Shown: positions 9,533 to 18,956, numbered from the stretch's first letter. The stretch is DNA of 64,000 nt from Symplocastrum torsivum CPER-KK1 (GCA_019358875.1 JAHHIF010000004.1:62001-126000), one strand, 5' to 3'. Numbers and translations are program-made. Notes: generated from the sequence alone by a model not told the origin.

Positions 9533-10372
9533 ATGGATAAATCAACTCTCAGACGACTACTATTGGGTGAATTTACTATCAAACGGCTTGTGCGTTCTGT
9601 AATTTTTATCTACGCTTTCTTTTGCTTATACATCTTCTTCGTTGCAGATGGAAAGATTTTTTTGCCTCAACCCTCTAGCTATCAAGATACTCGTGAAATT
9701 CTTAAACTGAAGACGGCTGATCAGATTCAGCTTTCAGCGATTTATCGACCCAATCCGGCATCTACTTACACAATTCTCTATATTCACGGTAATGCTGAGG
9801 ATTTGGGCGACATCCAGCCAGTGCTGCAACAATTGCAAACAATTGGGTTTAGTGTGTTTGCTTACGATTATCGCGGCTATGGCACTAGCCAAGGTAAGCC
9901 CTCAGAACGCAATGCTTATCGAGATGTGGACACAGCCTATGAGTATTTAACTCAGAAATTGGGTGTGTTACCAGAGAGAATTATTGTTTACGGACGCTCA
10001 GTTGGTGCAGGTTCGGCAGTGGATTTAGCCGCTCGAAAACCAGTAGCTGGTTTAATTATGGAAAGTGCATTTACTTCGGCGTTTCGCGTGGTGGTGCCGA
10101 TTCCGATTCTACCGTTTGATAAATTCCGCAATATTGACAAGATTAAAAGATTGAATTGCCCAGTGTTGGTGATGCATGGGAGAGTTGATGAGGTTGTTTC
10201 CTTCCACCATGGACAACGACTTTTCGCTGCGGCTTCTGAACCCAAGTTGGCGTTATGGGTAGATGATGCGAGTCACAATGATTTTATGTGGGCGGCAGCG
10301 GAGCAATATGGGAAAACCTTGCAGGAATTTGTTGAGTTGATTGTGCGATCGCATCAGGGCAAACGCATCTAA
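9533..10372 (+). CDS. alpha/beta hydrolase (Bem46/YfhR type)
   Basis: The 279-residue serine hydrolase has an N-terminal membrane anchor (about 18-40, LVRSVIFIYAFFCLYIFFVA) and then the hydrolase fold. YIHGNAEDLGD forms the oxyanion-hole region, YGRSVGAGSAVDLA carries the nucleophile elbow (GxSxG), MHGRVDEVVSFHHG the acidic residue, and DASHNDFMWA the catalytic His. This matches the Bem46/YfhR group of membrane-anchored hydrolases. The substrate is unknown. It is divergent from gcvH and, with the restriction-modification genes, interrupts the gcv cluster. Confidence 0.85.
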   Translation: MDKSTLRRLLLGEFTIKRLVRSVIFIYAFFCLYIFFVADGKIFLPQPSSYQDTREILKLKTADQIQLSAIYRPNPASTYTILYIHGNAEDLGDIQPVLQQLQTIGFSVFAYDYRGYGTSQGKPSERNAYRDVDTAYEYLTQKLGVLPERIIVYGRSVGAGSAVDLAARKPVAGLIMESAFTSAFRVVVPIPILPFDKFRNIDKIKRLNCPVLVMHGRVDEVVSFHHGQRLFAAASEPKLALWVDDASHNDFMWAAAEQYGKTLQEFVELIVRSHQGKRI

Positions 10373-10479
10373 TGAGTATGAATCATACGTGATGAGTGTT
10401 TGTTGCTCTGACTGAATCAACTAAATAAAATTTCCCCCTGTGAGGTTGCGGAGTTGCAGCAAGAGTGTAAGCGCCTCAA

Positions 10480-11967
10480 TTAGCGATATTTGTTCACCCT
10501 ACAGCCAAAATCTTCATCCCCTACCAAAGCTTTTGCCTCCAGCAATGCTCTGAGGTTCAATCTATTCAAGATGCTGGACTTAATAGGGCGTTTTTCATCC
10601 CAAAAGATTAGAGACGAATAGAATTCTATTGCTGATGGAGAGGTCAAAAGATCAAAAGTCCTGTATGCAACTTCCTCATCATTAAAGCTGAGAAAGTAAA
10701 CAGTATCATCAAAAACAGCGGGCTTGTCAGTTATCTTTCCTACTAATCTGAAGTCTAACTTCTTGTAAAGCCCACAAATCGCAATTTTCCAAGATGTAAA
10801 AGTGTATGAACCAACTCCAAAAATAGAAAATCGGGGATTTTTCTGGTAGATCTTGCTCTTTCTGTTATCTAGGTAGTTTGCATGAGCCTCTAGATATTTC
10901 CAAGTTTTGGGAGCTAAATCTCTTATAGGTTCAGTTGGTTCGCCAACAAATCTTTGAGTAACTAAAACATATCTATCAGTAGCCTTGGTTCGATCTTGAG
11001 CAACATCAGAGCCTTTAATTAAAGGAAAAAGATAACTTTCTTCAATCTCAACACTTTCGCCTAGCCCATTGATAAAAGTATTATCGACCTTGCGAAACTC
11101 CATCACCTTTGAGCAATCGTGCTTGATACCAGAGCGCCATTTCGTTCCAGTACCTACATCGTACAATCTACTCAGATTATCAAAAGAAGCTGTGTCTCTG
11201 ATAAGAATATTATTTCGATATCCTATTTGGTGATGCTCTAAGCCTTCAAGACTACTAAATACATCACAAAAGTAATTTTGTGAATTTGTGTCAAACTTGC
11301 AAAACAATAAACAGGCTTCAACATCTGCATCAAAATACTTCTTAGCATCTATTTTATAAGTTGCACAGTAAGCTAAATTAAGTTTTTTAGAATGAAGATA
11401 GCTCAATAGTTTTCTTGAAACGGGAGCTTTACAAAGCATTGCCAGATAAGCGTCACGATTTTGTAGCCAGTGAACAACCTGAATTAGCATCCATTCTGAG
11501 ATATCAAAGTTGCTCTTGCCCGTGATTGCATCAAATCCATTATGGTTTTGAAAATTATTCTTTTTAGGTAAGTTCTCACCACCAATGCTTCCTAGTTGTG
11601 AGTTCGTAACCCAAGGGAAATTACCGAGTACTAGCAGCTTACCCTCTAGCTGATTTACCAGTGGCAACCAATCAAACTGAAAAAAATCTCCGTGTTTAAT
11701 CTCTATTCTTTCATCTTCTAATAACTGCTTATTCGTTCTAAATTCTTGTAAGTAGTTTTGGTTTACTTCAACTCCGATAATCTTGTCTGGTGATTGAAAT
11801 AAACGTGAAGCAGCTTCAACAAAATTACCCACTCCGCATGTCGGCTCAATTATGACATCAGGACTGATGCCAAGTTTTATCAACTGTTGACATACCCTCT
11901 CAGCTAGCTCTAACGGCGTTTGAAAATCTCCATATTCTACTTTTGCTCTGTGTACAGTACGAATCAT
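10480..11967 (-). CDS. type II DNA adenine-N6 methyltransferase
   Basis: The 495-residue methyltransferase transfers a methyl group from S-adenosylmethionine to adenine in its site, protecting host DNA. Motif X/FxTP is at about residue 15 (GDFQTPLELAERV) and motif I at about 41-50 (IEPTCGVGNF). The catalytic motif IV, GNFPWVTNSQLG (about 114-125), is an N-F-P-W variant of NPPY. The long C-terminal part should hold the target recognition domain. Its ATG overlaps the TGA of the nuclease gene (ATGA, 11964-11967), so the two are translationally coupled. The recognition sequence cannot be read from the protein. Confidence 0.88.
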   Translation of the reverse strand: MIRTVHRAKVEYGDFQTPLELAERVCQQLIKLGISPDVIIEPTCGVGNFVEAASRLFQSPDKIIGVEVNQNYLQEFRTNKQLLEDERIEIKHGDFFQFDWLPLVNQLEGKLLVLGNFPWVTNSQLGSIGGENLPKKNNFQNHNGFDAITGKSNFDISEWMLIQVVHWLQNRDAYLAMLCKAPVSRKLLSYLHSKKLNLAYCATYKIDAKKYFDADVEACLLFCKFDTNSQNYFCDVFSSLEGLEHHQIGYRNNILIRDTASFDNLSRLYDVGTGTKWRSGIKHDCSKVMEFRKVDNTFINGLGESVEIEESYLFPLIKGSDVAQDRTKATDRYVLVTQRFVGEPTEPIRDLAPKTWKYLEAHANYLDNRKSKIYQKNPRFSIFGVGSYTFTSWKIAICGLYKKLDFRLVGKITDKPAVFDDTVYFLSFNDEEVAYRTFDLLTSPSAIEFYSSLIFWDEKRPIKSSILNRLNLRALLEAKALVGDEDFGCRVNKYR

Positions 11968-12653
11968 CGGTTAGCCCTATAAACAGCGATCACACCTTCT
12001 TCTTGACTAGCACGCTCAATTACTCTTCCATACTGGAGTCGCCATTGCAGAGCATTGGAGATAGTAAGAAAACCTTGTATAGGAGGATTTTCAAGTATTT
12101 CATCCGCGATATTGGATGCCTCAATTTCATCAACAGGTAGATTTCGATCAAGCATGAAAGCCATTAAGTCATCTTTATTACCTTCATTCTCTAGAACATT
12201 ACGAATCCCACGAGTCATTTGGAAGTCTGCTGTTCTCTCAGCACTCACATAAATTGTGTGCAGAATATTGAGATTTGCAGAGCGAGCTTCACTGTTATCT
12301 GTCTTGTTATAGACAAAAATAATAAGTGAATACCCAAGCCCAAAAATTTTTTGTCGTGCAGATTTGAAAGGGCATGATGATTGAGGTTGCTTGATGCTTG
12401 TTACCTTGACATCAACAAGTAGTCCTGGAAAATCTATGCCACTTGCTGAATTACCCTCCACAAACTCGTATCGTCCCCTGAGATGAAGTCTGAACTTTTG
12501 TTCCAAATAGGTGCCCACAGCTTTGCCGTCCGTGACACCGTAAAGTAAGGGTTCTGGGTGTCGAGATTCGGCGGCTGAAAATAGTGCTGCTTCAGTGCAA
12601 AGGATTTCTACGGTCAAGGTTGACATGGTTACAGCAAAAGTCGCAAGTATCAT
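11964..12653 (-). CDS. type II restriction endonuclease (PD-(D/E)XK)
   Basis: The 229-residue protein directly precedes the methyltransferase and overlaps it by 4 bp. The catalytic core is visible in GIDFPGLLVDVKVTS (about 84-98), a D-x(6-8)-DxK arrangement (PD-(D/E)XK fold with Asp in the second position), followed by QPQSSCPFKSARQKIFGLGYS. An AGGG box about 8 nt upstream supports the ATG at 12653; a second ATG lies at 12626. Function is inferred from the motif plus the adjacent methyltransferase. The DNA site is unknown. The R-before-M order is notable. Confidence 0.8.
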   Translation of the reverse strand: MILATFAVTMSTLTVEILCTEAALFSAAESRHPEPLLYGVTDGKAVGTYLEQKFRLHLRGRYEFVEGNSASGIDFPGLLVDVKVTSIKQPQSSCPFKSARQKIFGLGYSLIIFVYNKTDNSEARSANLNILHTIYVSAERTADFQMTRGIRNVLENEGNKDDLMAFMLDRNLPVDEIEASNIADEILENPPIQGFLTISNALQWRLQYGRVIERASQEEGVIAVYRANR

Positions 12654-12729
12654 ATCGTAACCCTGAATTGTCTGTGTACCGCTACCGCTACTGACAGCGA
12701 CTCATTCTCAAAGCAGGTTTAGGCGCAGT

Positions 12730-12835
12730 TATAGCGGTTTTCAATAGGATGAGGTACAGCTCAAGTATGTGAAACAAGAGACAGAGCAAGGAAAACAAAA
12801 AAGCTGATAGCTGATAGCTGACGGCTTTCTGCTTA
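12730..12835. repeat. dispersed ~110-bp repeat, copy B (terminator-like)
   Basis: It runs from TATAGCGG (12730) to CTGCTTA (12835), with the same internal blocks as copy A. The last three bases are the complement of the gcvT TAA stop, so the element abuts and includes the end of gcvT. Minus-strand reading gives the hairpin followed by TTTTTTGTTTT. Confidence 0.85.
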
Positions 12836-13978
12836 TTTAGCTCGATAGGGTGAGCGATAAAACGGTTTTTTGACAACAACGGCTGGATAAGTTTTGCCTC
12901 GAATTTCCACGTCTAAAGATTGACCAATTTTAGAAAGAGGCGTGGGAACATAAGCAAGTGCGATCGCTTTTCCGAGTGTTGGTGATTGGGTTCCACTAGT
13001 CACTTCTCCAACTACTTGCCCTTGGGATAAGACAGGATAACCATGACGTGCAATGTGACGCCCTTGCATTTCTATCCCTACTAAGCGTTTTTCTACCCCA
13101 GTCGCTTTTTGCTGTTCTAACACTGAGCGTCCAATAAAGTCGCCTTTGCTGTCTAGGTGTACAACCCAACCCAAACCTGCTTCGAGAGGGGTTGTTGTTT
13201 CATCAATGTCTTGCCCATAAAGTGCCATTGCCGCTTCTAGCCGTAGCGTATCTCTAGCACCCAAACCGCAGGGAGTAACACCAGCCTTATCGAGAGTTTG
13301 CCACAGTTCTATCCCAACATCAGGGTCTACCATCACCTCAAACCCATCCTCGCCAGTGTAGCCAGTCCTCGCGATAAACGCGGATTTACCCAGCAAGGTT
13401 GCCTCTAGGTGTTCAAAGGCTTTTACTGGTGTCAAATCTTCCTCAACCAAGCGCTGGAAATGTGAGTAGGCATGAGGCCCCTGAATCGCAACTAGCACTT
13501 TTTCCGCCGAGAGGTCGAGAAAATCAATTTCCGCTGATTCTATCTGAGCAAGTATCCAGGCTTTATCTCTCACTCTGGTAGAAGCATTCACAATTATCAC
13601 ACCTCGTTGCACACCAGCAGCATCCTCACCCTGGTAATAAAAGATGATGTCGTCGAGGATACCACCTTTGGGATTAAGCAAGACAGTGTATTGTGCTTGT
13701 CCGGGTTGCAACCGCCGCAAATCTGAAGGGACTAGGGGTTGGAGTTGTTCAACTAGCTGTTTCCCCTGAAAGGCAAACTTTCCCATGTGGGAAATATCAA
13801 ACATTCCGGCTGAAGTTCTCACCGACTCGTGTTCCTGCCCTATACCCAGGTATTGCACAGGCATCTCCCAACCTGAAAAAGCAGTTAGTCGCGCTTTTTG
13901 TTCTAGAGCAAGCGAGTAAAGGGGAGTACGAGCAAGAGCAATCGCAGTTTTCGGGTTTAATTCGTCTGACTTAGCCAC
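12833..13978 (-). CDS. gcvT: aminomethyltransferase, glycine cleavage T protein
   Basis: T-protein releases ammonia from the aminomethyl-lipoyl group of GcvH and makes 5,10-methylene-tetrahydrofolate. The 381 residues are typical. Visible blocks include FSGWEMPVQYLGIGQEHESVR, the folate-binding MFDISHMGKF, RTGYTGEDGFEVMV, LGARDTLRLEAAMALYG and EVTSGTQSPTLGKAIALAYV. The start is a GTG at 13978. It is separated from gcvH and gcvP by 3.4 kb holding the restriction-modification pair and a hydrolase. Its stop codon lies inside the end of repeat copy B. Confidence 0.95.
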   Translation of the reverse strand: MAKSDELNPKTAIALARTPLYSLALEQKARLTAFSGWEMPVQYLGIGQEHESVRTSAGMFDISHMGKFAFQGKQLVEQLQPLVPSDLRRLQPGQAQYTVLLNPKGGILDDIIFYYQGEDAAGVQRGVIIVNASTRVRDKAWILAQIESAEIDFLDLSAEKVLVAIQGPHAYSHFQRLVEEDLTPVKAFEHLEATLLGKSAFIARTGYTGEDGFEVMVDPDVGIELWQTLDKAGVTPCGLGARDTLRLEAAMALYGQDIDETTTPLEAGLGWVVHLDSKGDFIGRSVLEQQKATGVEKRLVGIEMQGRHIARHGYPVLSQGQVVGEVTSGTQSPTLGKAIALAYVPTPLSKIGQSLDVEIRGKTYPAVVVKKPFYRSPYRAK

Positions 13979-14169
13979 AAGAAAGTTATTCAGTTGCAGT
14001 GAATCTTTCTATTCTACCGAGCAACGCTGACATCGCTGTTCCAAGATGCGATCGCACAAAGTCTCCCACAGCTTATTTAGCCAGCCTATATATTGACTAT
14101 CTCTTGAGCTACCCAACTAATTCCAATTAAATAGACTAGAATCATTTACCTGCACTCTATAAGAACGAC

Positions 14170-14694
14170 TTGCTAATTCCCGCCCTCATTTACATCACGG
14201 CTGTTTTAGCGGCTAACTATACAGCCACCTGGTTTCTTCCCCTGCCAATTTTTGGTCAAGTGGCAGTCGGGACATTTATCTTTGGCATTACCTTTACACA
14301 ACGAGACCTTTTACACCAATTCGGTAGAAGGCGAGTGTACCAGGTCATTTTCCTGGCTGCTGTTCTTAGTGTTATTGAATCAGTGGTTCTGGGAGTACCC
14401 TACCGCATCATCATTGCCTCCTTCACTGCCATCCTAATTTCGGAAACAGCAGACACAGAGGTTTACCAACGACTCCTCAATCGCTCTTGGATGCTGAAAG
14501 TCGTTAGTTCTAACGCGGTAAGTATCCCCATAGACACGCTAATTTTTAACCTAATAGCCTTCTTGGGTGTATTTCCACCCCTGCAACTGCTAGGCATCAT
14601 GTGGGGAGAAATTGTCGTAAAGACTCTCACAGGAGTTGTGGTGGGACTGATTACGGCAAGACAACGCCAAAACCCTCAACAAGGTTTGAGGTGA
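14170..14694 (+). CDS. VUT-family (YhhQ-like) membrane transporter
   Basis: The 174 residues form five to six hydrophobic helices with the VUT/YhhQ hallmark FGITFTQRDLLHQFGRRRVY (about 38-57) and SSNAVSIPIDTLIFNLIAFLG (about 117-137). Relatives such as YhhQ take up queuosine precursors (preQ0/preQ1); others are only labelled putative vitamin uptake transporters. No preQ1 riboswitch is visible upstream. The start is a TTG at 14170, and no other start keeps the first helix. It is monocistronic. Confidence 0.75.
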   Translation: MLIPALIYITAVLAANYTATWFLPLPIFGQVAVGTFIFGITFTQRDLLHQFGRRRVYQVIFLAAVLSVIESVVLGVPYRIIIASFTAILISETADTEVYQRLLNRSWMLKVVSSNAVSIPIDTLIFNLIAFLGVFPPLQLLGIMWGEIVVKTLTGVVVGLITARQRQNPQQGLR

Positions 14695-14768
14695 GAGGTT
14701 TGTTTTGTTTGAGATTGGAAAATTATGAGTCTTGCCAAATACTGAAACCAAGACCCGTCAATCATTTC

Positions 14769-14797
14769 CCTTCTGCCCTCTGCCCTCTGCCTTTTGC
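14769..14797. repeat. heptamer tandem, reverse orientation of 8821 array
   Basis: ccttctgccctctgccctct continues with gccttttgct. It is the reverse complement of a GCAAAAGGCAGAGGGCAGA-type array and the counterpart of the 8821-8849 array. It is intergenic. Confidence 0.65.
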
Positions 14798-14824
14798 TAC
14801 AGCCAGGAAAAATCCTTCAACCCC

Positions 14825-15370
14825 TTACCCAGCTTCATTGCTAATAGCCGAAAGACAACTAATAATCTGTCGAGCAAAAAGCCTTGAGCCAATCCCTGTA
14901 GCAATTAAGAGAAAACCAAAAATACTGCTGTAGCGAGAGTCTTCTAGCTGTAGGTGTAATTGTTGCTGCTCAGGATTTTGCAAAAATTGATTAATTTCAT
15001 CAACCATTGCAACTTTCGCGTTTCGGTCAGTTGGCGAAGAATTCATTAAGGGAATTTCATCGGTTTGAGTGAGCAACACTACCTGATAGGCAACATGGTA
15101 ACTTCGCGAGTGACGCTTCAATTCTGCACTCAGCAGGTCTGCCAAGGCAATATCTTGTTGGTGGGGTGTAACAAAGCTCGAATTATCAAGCTTACAGGTG
15201 TTTTGTATCTTGAGTGTTGTTGATGACGTTCCTTGACGCTGGCAACTCAAGGTTGAGACTCCCCCAAATCCCATAAATGTTAGCCCAGTGATGTAAATAA
15301 CGACACTAAAAACTAAAACACTGAGCGGTTGATTTTGTTGTTGGAGCTTAAGCTTTTTGAGGAAAATCAT
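14825..15370 (-). CDS. hypothetical protein with two transmembrane helices
   Basis: I do not recognise the family. The 181 residues start with a basic segment (FLKKLKLQQQNQ), a transmembrane helix (about 17-38, LSVLVFSVVIYITGLTFMGFGG), and a polar central domain of about 105 residues with two Cys (C43 and C59 region). A second helix follows near 147-165 (SSIFGFLLIATGIGSRLF). This hairpin arrangement would put the central domain outside the cytoplasm. It stands alone between two opposite-strand neighbours. Confidence 0.6.
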   Translation of the reverse strand: MIFLKKLKLQQQNQPLSVLVFSVVIYITGLTFMGFGGVSTLSCQRQGTSSTTLKIQNTCKLDNSSFVTPHQQDIALADLLSAELKRHSRSYHVAYQVVLLTQTDEIPLMNSSPTDRNAKVAMVDEINQFLQNPEQQQLHLQLEDSRYSSIFGFLLIATGIGSRLFARQIISCLSAISNEAG

Positions 15371-15644
15371 GAATCGGTTCCGGTGTCACCCAAGATACGG
15401 TGACAGACCACCAAAAATAAGGATAATGTCATTAGTTTTAATTACATCTACCTATATCCGTATTCCCTAATGAGGGCAGGTGGTCAGGAATTGTAAAGCA
15501 AGATTGTAAAGTAAGGCTGAAAAAGCGATCGCTTAACCAGAAAAACTTACCGCACAGTACAGTAGGCGTGGCATAGCGAGAGAAACACCCAACTGTGTTC
15601 CCCCATCACTGCCGAGTCGCCAGTAAAACCTTGAAAATCAGCAA

Positions 15645-16442
15645 CTAAACTCTTAATCCCTCAAGCTTCCGCTCATGTGCAGCTACAATGAACGCCTCAA
15701 AAATACGCAAATGTAAAGGGTCAGCCGGGGAAAGTTCTGGATGCCACTGGAGAGCAAATCCCCACGGATGGTCTTCATGTTCCAGTGCTTCAATCACACC
15801 ATCAGGTGCTTTTGCAACGACACGCCAACCGAGTGGTGCAGTGCGTACCGCTTGATGATGCCAGGAAACCACAGATATCTCTGTTGTTCCAATCATGCTA
15901 GCGAGTTGACTGTCTGGCAGGATATGCACGCGATGTTCTGCTGGAATTAGCAATTCCTGTCGGTGCAGAATCGTTTCGCCAAACTCATCGGGGACGTGTT
16001 GCACCAAGTCACCACCACTTGCCACCATCAACACCTCTAAGCCTCGACAGATACCCAATACAGGTTTATCAGCCATGAGTGCAAGCTTAGCGAGTGCGAG
16101 TTCCGAAGCGTCTCGTTCTGAGTCTACGCCGTAAACCTTCGGATGCGGCGCACCGTTGTAGGTTACTGGGTCTAGGTCACCTCCACCTGTGAAAACCAAA
16201 CCATCCACAGCTTCCATAAGAACAGCAGGGTCAGGTTCGCCTGGTGGCAGGAGAATTGGCACACCCCCAGCACGTCGTACTGCATTGACATAACCTACTG
16301 GCGCATAGAAGTTCCCAGTTTCCTGCTGCTTGTAGGCTGTAATTCCAATTATTGGGCACACTAAAGGGGACTTCTGGGTTGCTAGGGCTGTTCCAGCCGT
16401 TGTTGTTTTGAAGTTTCTAGACGAATTCAAGATTACGGACAC
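15645..16442 (-). CDS. class I glutamine amidotransferase / gamma-glutamyl-GABA hydrolase family (peptidase C26)
   Basis: The 265-residue protein resembles PuuD-type hydrolases, which cleave gamma-glutamyl bonds. PIIGITAYKQQ opens the fold, DGLVFTGGGDLDPVTY (about 84-99) is typical for the family, the nucleophile elbow is LGICRGLEVLMVASGG (Cys in GICRG), and the His-Glu pair is in LQWHPE near the C-terminus. The class is secure. The substrate (gamma-glutamyl-GABA or another gamma-glutamyl compound) is inferred from the family. No put/puu genes are nearby. Confidence 0.85.
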   Translation of the reverse strand: MSVILNSSRNFKTTTAGTALATQKSPLVCPIIGITAYKQQETGNFYAPVGYVNAVRRAGGVPILLPPGEPDPAVLMEAVDGLVFTGGGDLDPVTYNGAPHPKVYGVDSERDASELALAKLALMADKPVLGICRGLEVLMVASGGDLVQHVPDEFGETILHRQELLIPAEHRVHILPDSQLASMIGTTEISVVSWHHQAVRTAPLGWRVVAKAPDGVIEALEHEDHPWGFALQWHPELSPADPLHLRIFEAFIVAAHERKLEGLRV

Positions 16443-16905
16443 CCTTTCAAGTTGTAGCTATCTATTGATAGTAATCATTCTTTAACCTGCTCAAGGAATC
16501 AGAGGTTACATTCCCACTACTTCCAGCGCTTGTGGCTTAGCGTAAGTTGCATCACCCGCCAAGGGTTCAAACCCCACAGCGAGTAGCAAAAGTCCATTAC
16601 AATGGACTGAATTTTTTGCACAGCAGTTGTCTAGTTCACTTAAGTGGAGTTTCGCTAAAAGCCTGTGGAATTAATTTCATTTTCTCGGCTTAAATCAACT
16701 CACACATTGAGCAAAGGCGAGCGTAGTATCCAATTCTGAGTCCTTTTGCCATTCAATACTAAAGGCTCAAAGTTCACATTAAGCATATCGGCGTATCTAC
16801 GCTAAGCTGAACAGCGTAATTATTTTTATTTTCTGGATTTTTATCCTGATACCGCTTTGGGAAGCCCGAATCAGAAATCAAACCTTCTGAAAAGGACATC
16901 CTCCA
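16443..16905. other. non-coding gap with one hairpin
   Basis: No gene is seen. A short hairpin (agtcca-ttacaa-tggact, 16591-16608) is followed by GAATTTTTT and could be a plus-strand terminator, but nothing obvious is transcribed into it. A sequence resembling a tRNA T-loop just before it (16563-16575) does not fold into a tRNA. Confidence 0.45.
16591..16616 (+). terminator. possible rho-independent terminator
   Basis: A 6-8 bp stem (agtccatt / aatggact) is followed by gaatttttt. The upstream transcript is unknown. Confidence 0.4.
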
Positions 16906-17112
16906 ATGCGTATTTACTCTTCTTCCCTATTAGTCAGTCTGGCACTTACTGGGATAGCCATTAATTTACAAAGCGCTAACGCTTACTCAGCAAGTAGCTA
17001 CCGCTCTGATTCTGGACAACAACAAACATTGACACAGGAATTGCAGGGAAAGGTTGACTGTAGCGACCGCACACAAAGTCCTCCACCTGGTTGTCCAAGA
17101 AGAGATACATAG
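16906..17112 (+). CDS. small secreted protein, unknown function
   Basis: The 68-residue ORF has a good signal peptide (MRIYSSSLLVSLALTGIAIN...SANA, cleavage expected after about residue 26). The short mature part is polar and has two Cys (VDCSD and PPGCP). An AAGGACAT box lies 9-14 nt upstream of the ATG. No family is recognised. The single Cys pair suggests an exported, disulfide-stabilised peptide. It is convergent with the carotenoid oxygenase gene. Confidence 0.6.
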   Translation: MRIYSSSLLVSLALTGIAINLQSANAYSASSYRSDSGQQQTLTQELQGKVDCSDRTQSPPPGCPRRDT

Positions 17113-17245
17113 TGGCTTCAGGAAATTGCAAGCCACTTTTTTTTGACTAGATACTACGAACTTGTTTCAGCCAACCATTATTTTTGAATCGCTACAACCT
17201 ATCTCTTGATAAACTTTCAAGAGAGAGATAAAGGTGATTGGAAAA

Positions 17246-18679
17246 CTAGGCTGGTTTCCACTTGCCATGAAAACTATGGGGAATTACATTAGGTAATCCC
17301 AATCGGCAGACTGGTTCGTCATCCAAAGCATTGCTATCAAACACCATCACCTCACTGGTGTCAGAATTACCGTCGTACACAACTGTTAGTATCCAACCCT
17401 GCTCAGGATTTATGGCATCAGCAGCATAAAGGGGTTCTGAAGGATAGCGATTCTCACCCAAATCAGCCATAACTAAGCTGTCGGTTTTGTTGTCGAAGCG
17501 TGCGATCGCACCGAAGACTTCTTGAGTCATATCAACCCCATCCCGATGTACCGTTAAGTAGGTATAGGGCGAAGCTTGTCCCACCAGCGTCTCCGGCACA
17601 ACCGGAAACTCACAACCTCTATCTAACAATTCCTGCAACTGCGTTACTTTACCCGTTTGTGGATTCAAACGCGATCGCCACAGTGTTCCTTTCCCCTCAG
17701 TGTGGGTTTTCCCTGTTGCGACTTCTTTCAAACGCTGGTTCGTTTGAAAGTCTGGGTAACGCACAAAATCAATAACAACTGAGCCATCATTGTCTACATA
17801 GCCGTTGCTAAAGTGCCACTGGAACCAACTCTCGGCTTCACTGCGACTCACTAGGGATAAGCTTTCACGGTCAAAGATAATAACTTGAGTGGCTTTGTGT
17901 GGTTGCCACTTTAGCGCATCACTATAGTTACTCAACCCAACTCCCACTGGTAGGAGATTCACCCGTACTGGCGGCACAAAAAACACTAGATACTGCCCTG
18001 CCATGACAAAATCATGCACCAAAGGCAAACCATCGAGCGGGATTGAGTTTTGTTGGATAATTTTGCCTGTATAGTCGCTTTTGTAAACTTTCAGAGTTGC
18101 ATTCAGCCCAGGGGCAACACCAAAGTTAAAAATCTCGCCTGTTTTCGGGTCAACCTTTGGATGAGCAGAAAAAGGCGATTCCTCCTTCAACTGACCTAAA
18201 TCATCAGTTCCCCTCGTTTCCAATGTCTGAAGGTCAAGGGCATGAGGATTTCCACCTTCCCACAGTGCTAACAATTTATCTGGTAATACCAGCACTGAGG
18301 TATTCGCGGCATTCTTAATGGGTTTGAGCCATTGATTCCAAATCGGTCCCGGTGCCGTCATGCCATAGTTGCCGTAGAGGAAGTTATCCACAGCCGCTTC
18401 TTCTTGGTAGCCAGACGTTTGCACGTAGCGATAGAGTCCAGTAGCACCTCCCTCAATGAAATGCACACCCAAAATCGCGCCATCGCCATCAAACCAGTGT
18501 CCCACTCGTACCCCACCACGCTCTAAGCGTCCGGGCCCATTGCGATAAAGGGAACCCTTTAAGCCTTCTGGAATCTTGCCGGAAAGGATAGGTAAGGGAG
18601 TTGGTAAAAATTCTTTTGCTGGTTGGGCGATCGCATTTGCCCAAGCTCTACGGGTTACTGGCTTGCTGGTTGTAATCAT
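17246..18679 (-). CDS. carotenoid cleavage oxygenase (apocarotenoid 15,15'-oxygenase type)
   Basis: The 477-residue RPE65/CCO-family non-heme iron enzyme cleaves a double bond of carotenoids or apocarotenoids. The iron is held by four His, visible in the expected order: FSAHPKVD, PLVHDFVMA, FQWHFSNG and the C-terminal VIPHSFHGKW. The N-terminal LKGSLYRNGPGRLERGG and HWFDGDGAI blocks are diagnostic. Length and motifs resemble the Synechocystis ACO group, which makes retinal from apocarotenals. The exact substrate cannot be read here. It is a single-gene unit. Confidence 0.9.
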   Translation of the reverse strand: MITTSKPVTRRAWANAIAQPAKEFLPTPLPILSGKIPEGLKGSLYRNGPGRLERGGVRVGHWFDGDGAILGVHFIEGGATGLYRYVQTSGYQEEAAVDNFLYGNYGMTAPGPIWNQWLKPIKNAANTSVLVLPDKLLALWEGGNPHALDLQTLETRGTDDLGQLKEESPFSAHPKVDPKTGEIFNFGVAPGLNATLKVYKSDYTGKIIQQNSIPLDGLPLVHDFVMAGQYLVFFVPPVRVNLLPVGVGLSNYSDALKWQPHKATQVIIFDRESLSLVSRSEAESWFQWHFSNGYVDNDGSVVIDFVRYPDFQTNQRLKEVATGKTHTEGKGTLWRSRLNPQTGKVTQLQELLDRGCEFPVVPETLVGQASPYTYLTVHRDGVDMTQEVFGAIARFDNKTDSLVMADLGENRYPSEPLYAADAINPEQGWILTVVYDGNSDTSEVMVFDSNALDDEPVCRLGLPNVIPHSFHGKWKPA

Positions 18680-18944
18680 GTTTAAAGAGAACTATCTACA
18701 GCGCAGCAGGTTTTTGATCAGAGTCCTGCTACTCAGGCATATTTATAAGTTTTATTACTTTTATTACAGTAAGGTTTAGCTTACCTGACCACTGTCAAAA
18801 GATGGACTTTGGTTCTTTGCTCGTCAATGCTCATGTTCAACAAAAAGACGCACCGTAGCACGTCTCCAGTTATTTCTACTCAAATACACTTTTGAGTGAA
18901 CTATTTCTCTAAATAGGGGGTGACACCCTTCATCCCATTACTGC
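18680..18944. other. promoter-rich gap upstream of the candidate small RNA
   Basis: No ORF is seen. It holds inverted repeats ACTCAAA-N6-TTTGAGT (about 18878-18897) and GGGTGACACCC, possibly regulatory for the transcript starting near 18957. Confidence 0.35.
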
Positions 18945-18950
18945 TATACT
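18945..18950 (+). promoter_or_regulatory. putative -10 box (TATACT) of the candidate small RNA
   Basis: TATACT matches the sigma-70 -10 consensus closely. A -35-like TGACAC/GTGACA lies 18-19 bp upstream, a slightly long spacing. It precedes a stretch without an ORF that ends in a terminator. Confidence 0.4.
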
Positions 18951-18956
18951 GTGCTT

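Noticed and set aside
14601..14933. 110-codon plus-strand ORF between VUT gene and the two-helix protein
   Set aside because: It overlaps the VUT gene and the heptamer repeat and has no recognisable domain.
16555..16585. tRNA-like T-loop (GGGTTCAAACCCC)
   Set aside because: The T stem pairs only three bases, and no acceptor, D or anticodon arm can be formed upstream.
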